Below are positions 1 to 6,870 of a stretch of 19,405 nt of DNA, piece after piece. Position 1 is the stretch's first letter. Each line of letters opens with the position of its first letter. Source of the stretch: CAYUYM01 sp964449305 (lineage in GTDB: Bacteria; Bacteroidota; Ignavibacteria; SZUA-365; CAYQST01); NCBI GenBank assembly GCA_964449305.1, contig CAYUYM010000046.1, positions 1-19,405 of the forward strand. Reading direction: 5' to 3'. The notes beneath the pieces are model-generated. The model did no database searches. It was given only the letters and a program-made list of their open reading frames with translations, and had not been told where the DNA came from. The position numbers and the translations under genes were made by a program.

Positions 1-1410
1 CGGGATCTGGTTGTTGACCATGTCCATGAAGATGAGCCAGGCCTCGTCGTGCTGCGGGCCCTTTGTTGCCATCGAATACCCGGCCTGCTGGGCGAGCGAT
101 TCCTTGCACACGTATTCCGAGAACTCGAGCCCCTTCACCTCCATGCCGATGTCCTGCACAAACACAGGATCGGCGCCATACTCACGGATGAATTTCTCCT
201 TGAGCAGGCGCACACCAAGGCCCACATCCACGCCGAAGCCCTCGCCACGGGCCATCTGGTGGAGCACCTCCAGGGCATCCCAGGTGGCGCCGAAGTTCAG
301 CTGGAGCCCGCCGGTGTGCTCGGTGGTGATGATGCCGTTCTCGAAGCACTCCATCACGAAGGCCATGGTGGTGGAGAAGGAGATGGTGTCGATGCCATAG
401 GTGTCGCAGTAGAAGTTGTATTCGAGCACGAAGTGCATGTCGAAGCAGCCCATGTTGGCTGCGCCGGCGGCCGTCTCATACTCGGGTCCGTCCACAACCA
501 CTTTGTCGCCCTTGTAGGGACCGGTGTACAACTCGAAATTGTCGGCGGCCTTGGCGCAGGCCATGGAACAGCCGTGCCAGCACTGGTCCGGCTGGCCCTG
601 CGTGAGCCAGTCCCTCGCCATGACGCGCGAGCTGATGAGCGCTGTGTCGGGATGCGCACCGTACTGGTGGTTGTGCACGGGGAGGAGGTCGTAGGCATCC
701 ATCACCTCCACGATGTTGGCCGTGCCCACCGAGCGCATGCGGTTCTGCTTGGCGTCGAGCGTGGCCATCTCGGCGTTGACGCGCATGCCGTGGTTGCGGA
801 TCAGGATGGGATCCACCGGGTGGTTGAGGTCGTCCACCACCTGGATGGCGCCGGTGGGGCAGACGTAGGCGCACGAGGTGCAGCCCACGCAATGCGGATC
901 CACCTCGCCGAAGGGCATGGTGAGGTGCCGCTTGATGCCGCGCCCGGCGAAGTCGAGGATGCGCTCCTGGATGAATTCCTCGCAGGCCTTGACGCACTTG
1001 CCGCAGAGGATGCAGGCCCGGGGGTTCTCGTCGGTGAGTTCGCTGCGGAAGCGGGAGGCGTCGGTCACGCCACACTTCTCCGCCACCTGCCGGATGACAG
1101 GGACGTTGGGCCAGCGGCCGAGGTACATCTGCGCCACGATGCGGCGATGCTGCATGACGCGTGGCGAATGTGTCTCCACGCGCATCTCCCCGCGGACCGG
1201 AAAGTTGCATGAGGTGACGAGCTTTTTCCTGCCCCGCTGCTCCACCTCCACCATGCAGAGGCGGCACATGCCCGTTGGCGTCAGATCCTTGTGCGCACAG
1301 AGGGTGGGGATGTCGACACCTGCGGTGAACAGCGCATCGAGCAGGTTCGAGTTCTCGAGCGCGGTGACGGAGGTGCCGTTGATGGTGATGTCGAATTTCT
1401 GTGGTGCCAT
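1..1410 (-). CDS. NuoG-like Fe-S module fused to C-terminal half of a tungsten aldehyde ferredoxin oxidoreductase (3' end outside window)
   Basis: The first 470 residues are visible and the gene continues past the left edge. Residues 1-70 form a plant-type [2Fe-2S] domain with Cys38, Cys49, Cys52 and Cys68, as at the N-terminus of NuoG and HydA. Two [4Fe-4S] motifs follow (Cys133/136/139/143 and Cys174/177/180/184, the last before Pro). The His-Cys3 cluster segment usual between them in NuoG is replaced by a stretch without clustered cysteines (about 90-125). From about residue 195 the protein is AOR domain 2/3: a cysteine motif at 277/281/285, GPEYET at 309-314, and a KGPQHDEAW block at 450-458 that probably carries the active-site His. 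AOR domain 1, which holds much of the pterin site, is absent here and lies in the upstream gene. The start codon is one base after the upstream stop and follows a GAGGTGA ribosome site. The likely role is the catalytic and electron-wire subunit of a cytoplasmic aldehyde oxidoreductase. The domain calls are firm; the substrate is unknown. Confidence 0.9.
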   Translation of the reverse strand, partial: MAPQKFDITINGTSVTALENSNLLDALFTAGVDIPTLCAHKDLTPTGMCRLCMVEVEQRGRKKLVTSCNFPVRGEMRVETHSPRVMQHRRIVAQMYLGRWPNVPVIRQVAEKCGVTDASRFRSELTDENPRACILCGKCVKACEEFIQERILDFAGRGIKRHLTMPFGEVDPHCVGCTSCAYVCPTGAIQVVDDLNHPVDPILIRNHGMRVNAEMATLDAKQNRMRSVGTANIVEVMDAYDLLPVHNHQYGAHPDTALISSRVMARDWLTQGQPDQCWHGCSMACAKAADNFELYTGPYKGDKVVVDGPEYETAAGAANMGCFDMHFVLEYNFYCDTYGIDTISFSTTMAFVMECFENGIITTEHTGGLQLNFGATWDALEVLHQMARGEGFGVDVGLGVRLLKEKFIREYGADPVFVQDIGMEVKGLEFSEYVCKESLAQQAGYSMATKGPQHDEAWLIFMDMVNNQIP

Positions 1411-1411
1411 G

Positions 1412-4400
1412 TCACTTCACCTCGATCGCATCAAAGTTGCACACTTCATGACAGATGCCGCATTTGATGCACTTGGACGGATCGATGAAGTGCATCTTCT
1501 TCTTCTCACCCTCGATGGCTCCCACGGGGCAGTGTTTCCGGCACACACCGCACATCTCGCAGGTCTCCTCGTTCACGCTGTACTGGATGAGCGTCTTGCA
1601 CACACCGGCGCGGCAGCGGTGCTCATGGATGTGCTCCTCGTATTCGTGCCGGAAGTACCGGATGGTGGACAGGACGGGGTTGGGTGCCGAGCCGCCGAGT
1701 TGGCAGAGGCTGGCCTCGAGCACGGTGGCGGAGAGCTCCTCGAGGAACTCGATGTCGCCCTCCGCGCCCTGGCCGTTGCAGATGCGCGTCAGCGTGTTGG
1801 AAAGAGCGTGGAGGCCCTCACGGCATGGTGCGCACTTGCCACAGGATTCATCGACGAGGAAGTTGATGAAGTAGCGTGCCACGTCCACCATGCAGGTCTT
1901 GTCGTCCATCACAATCATGCCGCCCGATCCCATCATCGAGCCCGCCTCCGTCAGCGAGTCGAAATCCACGGGCATGTCGAGCATGGATGCCGGGATGCAC
2001 CCGCCCGACGGCCCGCCCGTCTGGACGGCCTTGAAGGTGCGTCCGTGCGGCACGCCCCCGCCGATGTCCTCGATGATCTCCCGGAGGGTGATGCCCATGG
2101 GCACCTCCACCAGCCCCGTGTTGCGGATGTCTCCCACGAGGGAGAACACCTTTGTGCCCGACGAGCCGTTCCAGGGGTTCTCGCGCACGTCGCCTGTGCC
2201 GATCGCTGCATACCACTCCGCCCCCTTGTCGATGATGACGGGGATGTTGGCCCAGGTCTCAACGTTGTTGAGCACGGTGGGCTTGTCGCGATAGCCGTAC
2301 TCCACGTTGTGGACATACTTCGCGCGCGGCTCGCCGGCGCGGCCGGACATGGACATCATGAGCGCGGTGGATTCGCCGCACACGAAGGCGCCCGCGCCGC
2401 GGTGCACGCCGATGTCGAAGCGCATGTCCGTCCCGAGAATGTTGTCGCCGAGGAGGCCGCAGGCCCGGGCCTGGTCGATGGCCTTGTGCAGGCGCTCGAG
2501 CGCCAGCGGGTACTCCTTGCGGATGTAGATGAAGCCCTCGCGTGCGCCCACGGCGAAGGCGCCGATGAGCATGCCCTCGATCACGGCATGGGGGTCGGTC
2601 TCGATGATGCTGCGGTCCATGAAGGCGCCCGGATCGCCCTCGTCGGCGTTGCACACCACGAAGATCTCCTCGTCACGCGCCTGCGCGGCCTTCCAGCCGG
2701 ATTCCCACTTCACGCCGGCAGGGAAGCCGCCGCCACCGCGCCCGCGGATGCCGGATCGCAGGACTGTGCGTCGCACCTCCTCCGTGGTCATGGTGGTGAG
2801 GGCCTTGGTCAGCGCGCCATAGCCACCGCGCATGATGTAGTGGTCGATGTTCTCCGGATCGATGAGCCCCTTGTTGCGCAGGGCGATGAGCTGCTGCTTC
2901 GAGAAGAACGGGACGCTCTCCACCGTGGTGCTGACGGTCTCCGTCACGGGATCCTTGTGCAGCAGCCGCTCCACCACTGTGCCACCGATGAGGTGGTGAT
3001 CCACGATGGCCGCCACATCGTGTTCGCGGACCTTCTGGTAGAAGACCCCGCCGGGTTGCACCACCACGATGGGGCCCATGGCGCAGAAGCCGTTGCAGCC
3101 CGTCTGCACCACGAGGTAGTCGTCCTGCAGTCCCCGCCCGGCAAGGGTGCGGATGAGGGTGTCGCGGATGTCGAAGCCCTTGGCGGAGACGCAACCGGTG
3201 CCCGTGCAGACCATGAGCAGACCCCGGTAGCGGTCCATCATGGCGCGCTCGCGCGCCGCGATGTCGGGAATGTCGACGGGCAGCAGCGGACGGCGCTCGC
3301 GTTCCGGAGGCGGGGCCGCAGCCTCCTCCTTCGCCTTCGCCGCGGCGGCCTTCTTCAGCAGCTTCTCTGCATCCTTGGCGTGCACGTCACCGAACACTTC
3401 GTCGCCGATCTTCACCACGGGGGCGATGCTGCACGCACCGAGGCAGGCGACGGCGTCGAGGCTGTACTTCCCGTCGGTGGTGGTCTGTCCGGTTGGGATG
3501 CCGAGGACGCGTTCGAAGCTGTCGAGGATGAGCGATGCGCCCTTCACGTGGCAGGCGGTGCCCATGCATACCTGGACCACGGTGTCGCCCTTCGGCTCGA
3601 GGCTGAAGGCCTTGTAGAATGTGGCGATGTGGTACAGGTAGGCCTTGGGTGTGCCTGTCCGTGAGCAGAGACGCTCGATGGCCGTGGAGGAGATGTGCCG
3701 GTATCGTTCCTGGATGTCCTGCATCATTTCGATGACATATTCAGGATTGCGGTTCCAGCGGTCGATGATGCCGTCGATCACCGCGGACTCGGCCTGGCAT
3801 TGGGTGTGGATGCGTTTCGGCGTGATGAGGTTGGCAACCTTGTTCTCCTCCACGCGCCAGGCCGGCGTGATCCCGCGGTTCTTGACCACGAGTGCCTTGA
3901 GTTTCTTGTCGCGGAACACGAAGCCGATGCCGCCGCGGCCGGCCTGCTTGAGGCGTGCCGCCTTGCGGCGCCAGTCCCAGAACGAGAAGTTGAGCAGTCC
4001 GATGCGTGCATGGTTGGCCGCCTGCCCGGCGGACACCACGGAGATGTTGCGCATGTCGAGCTCGTTGTCGGCCAGCATGTGGGTGAGTTCCTCGGCCAGG
4101 ACGTGCGAATCAATGCTCTCGAGCGGAGCGGTCTCAATGGAGATGCGCCGTTCGGGCGTGTTGATGACGAGGATGGTCTCCTCCTTCGCCTTGCCCACGA
4201 TGGTGAGCGCATCGAAGCCGGCGAACTTGAGGAAGGGACCGAAGTAGCCGCCCACGTTGCAATCGATCATCACATTGGTCAGCGGAGAGATGGCGGTCAC
4301 GATCGTCTTGCCTGACCCCGGGAAGGATGTGGTGCCACCGAGCGGACCCGAGGACATGCAGATGGGGTTGTTCGGGCTGTCCCAGCGGGTGTGGTCGTCG

Positions 4401-4615
4401 ATCTCCTGCACGGTGAGCCACAGATCGAAACCCTTGCCTCCGGTCCAGAGGTCCTTCATCTGCTGTGTGACGGGGCGGATCTCGATGGTGTTGGCGTCGA
4501 GGTCGACGCGCAGCGTGCGGTTTGCATAACCGCGGTCCAGTTCCACAGGGTCGAACTGCATGGACGCAAGCACGACGTGCGCGCGCGCCATTTCTGCGAT
4601 GCGCTCATTGAGCAT
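1412..4615 (-). CDS. Fusion protein: AOR N-terminal tungstopterin domain + NuoE-like + NuoF/HydB-like NADH module
   Basis: The protein has 1067 residues. Residues 26-250 are the AOR N-terminal domain (SSGPLGGT at 88-95, GGYFGPFLKFAGFDA at 122-136, GRGGIGFVFRDKKLKALVVK at 226-245). It stops where AOR domain 2 should begin. Residues 265-415 are NuoE-like, with [2Fe-2S] ligands Cys350/355/391/395. An Ala/Lys/Glu/Pro linker (411-445) leads to a NuoF/HydB-like part: a thioredoxin-fold [2Fe-2S] domain (Cys470/475/507/511), an FMN/NAD core (RGRGGGGFPAG at 624-634, CNADEGDPGAF at 655-665), a [4Fe-4S] site (Cys925/928/931/971) and two C-terminal [4Fe-4S] motifs (Cys1019/1022/1025/1029 and 1049/1052/1055/1059). 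NuoF reduces or oxidises NAD at FMN. The C-terminal ferredoxin domain and the HRCRAGVC segment (999-1006) resemble electron-bifurcating HydB. The start at 4615 is chosen because GGAG sits 9 bases upstream and the candidate promoter lies between it and the longer frame start at 4735. It is cotranscribed with the AOR C-terminal gene. Confidence 0.93.
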   Translation of the reverse strand: MLNERIAEMARAHVVLASMQFDPVELDRGYANRTLRVDLDANTIEIRPVTQQMKDLWTGGKGFDLWLTVQEIDDHTRWDSPNNPICMSSGPLGGTTSFPGSGKTIVTAISPLTNVMIDCNVGGYFGPFLKFAGFDALTIVGKAKEETILVINTPERRISIETAPLESIDSHVLAEELTHMLADNELDMRNISVVSAGQAANHARIGLLNFSFWDWRRKAARLKQAGRGGIGFVFRDKKLKALVVKNRGITPAWRVEENKVANLITPKRIHTQCQAESAVIDGIIDRWNRNPEYVIEMMQDIQERYRHISSTAIERLCSRTGTPKAYLYHIATFYKAFSLEPKGDTVVQVCMGTACHVKGASLILDSFERVLGIPTGQTTTDGKYSLDAVACLGACSIAPVVKIGDEVFGDVHAKDAEKLLKKAAAAKAKEEAAAPPPERERRPLLPVDIPDIAARERAMMDRYRGLLMVCTGTGCVSAKGFDIRDTLIRTLAGRGLQDDYLVVQTGCNGFCAMGPIVVVQPGGVFYQKVREHDVAAIVDHHLIGGTVVERLLHKDPVTETVSTTVESVPFFSKQQLIALRNKGLIDPENIDHYIMRGGYGALTKALTTMTTEEVRRTVLRSGIRGRGGGGFPAGVKWESGWKAAQARDEEIFVVCNADEGDPGAFMDRSIIETDPHAVIEGMLIGAFAVGAREGFIYIRKEYPLALERLHKAIDQARACGLLGDNILGTDMRFDIGVHRGAGAFVCGESTALMMSMSGRAGEPRAKYVHNVEYGYRDKPTVLNNVETWANIPVIIDKGAEWYAAIGTGDVRENPWNGSSGTKVFSLVGDIRNTGLVEVPMGITLREIIEDIGGGVPHGRTFKAVQTGGPSGGCIPASMLDMPVDFDSLTEAGSMMGSGGMIVMDDKTCMVDVARYFINFLVDESCGKCAPCREGLHALSNTLTRICNGQGAEGDIEFLEELSATVLEASLCQLGGSAPNPVLSTIRYFRHEYEEHIHEHRCRAGVCKTLIQYSVNEETCEMCGVCRKHCPVGAIEGEKKKMHFIDPSKCIKCGICHEVCNFDAIEVK

Positions 4616-4695
4616 GATCAGGATCTCCAGAAGAATGACATGGTGGTGCGTGGTGAAGGTGAGGCAGGACACGCATTCGTCGGGCGCGTGCGACT

Positions 4696-4730
4696 CAAAT
4701 GTAGCACTTTTCCGGCCGTGGATACAGAAG
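4696..4730 (-). promoter_or_regulatory. Candidate Bacteroidota-type promoter of the split-AOR operon
   Basis: On the minus strand TACATTTG (4703 to 4696) matches the TAnnTTTG -7 box exactly, with TTCTG 21 bases upstream in the -33 position. Transcription would start near 4690, about 75 bases before the start codon at 4615. The match is by eye and the -33 element is weak. Confidence 0.45.
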
Positions 4731-4805
4731 GTCACACCGGATGCCAGGATGCGATGTGCTGGGATTCCAGGTCATCCCGTTCTGAAGGATGTTGCGGTCA
4801 GCGTG

Positions 4806-5948
4806 TCATGGGGTGTTGCGGGGCGCAGCCTGCAACTCAGGCAGCCCGGCCATGCGTCGGCGCGCGTCGCCGGCAAACACCTGCATCTGTGCGCGCGCCG
4901 CTGCCGGCAGCGTGAACGGCGCATCTGCGGACTCGAACAATGCCACCGGCAACACCTGGTGTGAGCGCTGTCCACGGACGCCCTTGTTGACCCAGAACGG
5001 GAGGTGGGCGGCGTTGCGCACGAGCACACGACTGTCGGCGTCACGCACAAGATCGAATGAGACCATGATTCCTCCGTCGCAGCCGCGGTCTTTCTGATGC
5101 GAGAGGAAGTTGCCCAGGGAGTATGCAACGAACACCGTCTTCTCCCGTCCCTCGAAGGTCACCTGTCGCAGCACCGCCGGCTGCACCACATGAGGATGTG
5201 ACCCGATGATCGCGTCGATCCCCTGGGCGAGCAGGACGCGTTCATACGCGAGTTGGACGGTGTCGGGCTGGGCCTGGTATTCGTTGCCCCAGTGCATGCA
5301 CACCACGATCGCATCGGCCCGACGGGAGCGTGCCACGGCGATGTCGGCCTTCATGAGCGTTGAATCGATGAGGTTCACGTAGCAGGGCGGTCGGACGGGC
5401 ACCCCGTTGGTGCTGTAGCTGTAGTTCAGGATCGCGATTCGCATCCCCTTCACCTCCACGATGGCCGGGGACAGGCGCACGCGCTCCGTCGTGTCCACGA
5501 AGGTGCCCGTGTGGCGCAACCCATGCCGCTCGATGACGTCGATGGTGCGCTTCATGCCGGCGGGCCATTTGTCCGCCGCGTGGTTGTTGGCCATCACGAC
5601 AAAGGTGATGCCGGCGTCGGCCAGTGCAGCGGCCACGGTGTCGGGGGCGCAGAAGAGCGGGAAGCCCGTGTAGGGAGGGCCGGCGAAGGTGGTCTCGAGA
5701 TTGGCGATCGCGATGTCGGCCGAGGAAAAGAAAGGCTTCACGTACTGGAAGGTGGAGTGGAAATCGAACGCCCCCCCGCGCCGCGCTGCGCTCACCTGGG
5801 GCATGTGCACCATGAGGTCGCCCACGGCCACGATGCGGACCACGGTCGTGGCGCTGTCGCTGCGGGCCGCCGGCTGACATCGTTCCTGCGGGCCGCATCC
5901 CGAGGATGCCAGCACACACACCGCCACAACCAGCCACCGCGCACGCAT
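4806..5948 (-). CDS. CapA-family (PGA_cap metallophosphoesterase-like) lipoprotein
   Basis: The protein has about 380 residues. A hydrophobic N-terminus ends in LASSGC, a weak lipobox with Cys18 as the lipidated residue, so it is probably exported and anchored. The rest is a CapA/PgsA-type domain: VGDLMVH (42-48), ANLETTF (82-88), MANNHAADKW (119-128), MHWGNEYQ (218-225), GSHPHVVQP (249-257) and SLGNFLSHQ (277-285). These Asp, His and Asn motifs are the family's metal-binding positions. CapA proteins are linked to poly-gamma-glutamate capsule export, but no capB or capC partner is visible, so the substrate cannot be assigned. The second of two adjacent ATG codons (5948) is preferred because GGAGG lies 7 bases upstream; the first, at 5951, is only 4 bases away. 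A longer frame to 6026 would run through a hairpin and lose the signal peptide. The gene lies 122 bases downstream of surE on the same strand and could be cotranscribed with it. Confidence 0.85.
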   Translation of the reverse strand: MRARWLVVAVCVLASSGCGPQERCQPAARSDSATTVVRIVAVGDLMVHMPQVSAARRGGAFDFHSTFQYVKPFFSSADIAIANLETTFAGPPYTGFPLFCAPDTVAAALADAGITFVVMANNHAADKWPAGMKRTIDVIERHGLRHTGTFVDTTERVRLSPAIVEVKGMRIAILNYSYSTNGVPVRPPCYVNLIDSTLMKADIAVARSRRADAIVVCMHWGNEYQAQPDTVQLAYERVLLAQGIDAIIGSHPHVVQPAVLRQVTFEGREKTVFVAYSLGNFLSHQKDRGCDGGIMVSFDLVRDADSRVLVRNAAHLPFWVNKGVRGQRSHQVLPVALFESADAPFTLPAAARAQMQVFAGDARRRMAGLPELQAAPRNTP

Positions 5949-6000
5949 CATGCGACCTCCATCCTCAGCGGCAGGAGGGTGGGGAAGCGACGCGGAGGGT

Positions 6001-6018
6001 TCGTCTCTCGTGAGACGA
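6001..6018 (-). repeat. Perfect 7-bp hairpin in the surE-capA gap
   Basis: TCGTCTC and GAGACGA flank a 4-base loop. There is no T-run on the downstream (minus-strand) side, so it is not a standard intrinsic terminator. It could be an mRNA processing or stability structure in the capA leader. The rest of the gap (5952-6070) shows only the GGAGG ribosome site. Confidence 0.4.
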
Positions 6019-6070
6019 TTCTTCATTCCTCATTCGTTGCTCATCCAATCACCGGCCCATCCGTCATCAC

Positions 6071-6862
6071 TCACTTCCACACCCCCTTCCACTCCTTCAG
6101 TTCGTCGAAGAGGCGGTCGGCAGTGAGGTTGAAGTGGAGCGGTGAGACGGAGACCATGTTCTGTGCGAGGGCGACATCATCGGAGAGGGGATCAAGGTCG
6201 CGGACGTAGGTGCCGACAAGCCAGTAGTATTCGCGGCCCGCGGGGTCGTGCCGTTTTTCGAAGCCGTCGTCCCAGGTGGAGCGGCCCTGCCGTGTGAGGG
6301 CGATGCCACGGATCTCGGAAGCGGGGACGTTGGGGACGTTGACGTTGAGCAGGGTGTGTTTCGGCAGTCCGCGTTTGAGGATGACCGACGCCATGCGGCG
6401 AGCGATGCCGGCGGCGGCGGCCATGTCGGCCTTGAGGGAGTGCGTGGCCAGCGACACGGCCATGGACGGGATGCCGAGCACCGCGCCCTCCGTCGCGGCG
6501 GACACGGTGCCGGAGTAGATCACATTGATGGAGGTGTTCATGCCATGGTTGATGCCCGAGACCACGAGGTCGGGCCGTCGGTCCAGCAGCGACAGCACGG
6601 CGAGCTTGACGCTGTCGGCCGGCGTGCCTTCCACGGCCCAGCCTGTGTGCCCCTTCCCGAAATCGAAGCGGCGGGCGCGGAGGGGCATCTGCACGGTGAT
6701 GGCATGTCCCACGGCGGACTGCTGTGTGGCCGGGGCCACCACCACCACATCGCCGAGCTTCATCATGGCCATCGCCAGCGCACGGATGCCCGGGGCATCA
6801 AAGCCGTCGTCGTTGGAGACGAGGATGAGCGGGCGTGTGGGGGATTCCTTCGTTGCTGCCAT
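6071..6862 (-). CDS. surE: 5'/3'-nucleotidase SurE
   Basis: The protein has 263 residues, the usual SurE length. SurE is a cytosolic metal-dependent phosphatase that removes phosphate from nucleoside 5'- and 3'-monophosphates. The signatures are in order: LVSNDDGFDAPG at 14-25 with the Asp18/Asp19 metal pair, APATQQSAVGHA at 43-54 carrying the metal-binding Ser49, EGTPADSVKLA at 78-88, VSGINHGMN at 101-109 with metal-binding Asn105, and YSGTVSAATEGA at 116-127. The start at 6862 is chosen because GAGG lies 6 bases upstream. An upstream in-frame ATG at 6874 overlaps the stop of the preceding M16 gene as ATGA but has no clear ribosome site. Either way it is translationally close to the M16 pair and forms an operon with it; no functional link is obvious. 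Confidence 0.95.
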   Translation of the reverse strand: MAATKESPTRPLILVSNDDGFDAPGIRALAMAMMKLGDVVVVAPATQQSAVGHAITVQMPLRARRFDFGKGHTGWAVEGTPADSVKLAVLSLLDRRPDLVVSGINHGMNTSINVIYSGTVSAATEGAVLGIPSMAVSLATHSLKADMAAAAGIARRMASVILKRGLPKHTLLNVNVPNVPASEIRGIALTRQGRSTWDDGFEKRHDPAGREYYWLVGTYVRDLDPLSDDVALAQNMVSVSPLHFNLTADRLFDELKEWKGVWK

Positions 6863-6870
6863 GGCGGGCC

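Noticed and set aside
1400..1420. Frameshift splitting one AOR gene
   Set aside because: The two AOR halves are separated by about 800 residues of NuoE/F and 190 residues of NuoG-like sequence, and the second gene has its own ribosome site and start, so a single-base error cannot explain it.
878..3664. A 928-codon open frame on the plus strand opposite the redox fusion gene
   Set aside because: It is antisense to a gene full of conserved cofactor motifs, its translation is rich in His, Ala, Val and Gly with no domain, and it arises from the high GC of the third codon position.
1412..4615. Respiratory complex I subunits
   Set aside because: The NuoF part has HydB-type extra domains, the NuoG-like partner is fused to AOR, and no membrane or quinone-binding nuo genes are visible.
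4761..4778. Terminator between capA and the redox operon (GGGAT...ATCCC)
   Set aside because: Only a 5-bp stem with an 8-base loop and no T-run.
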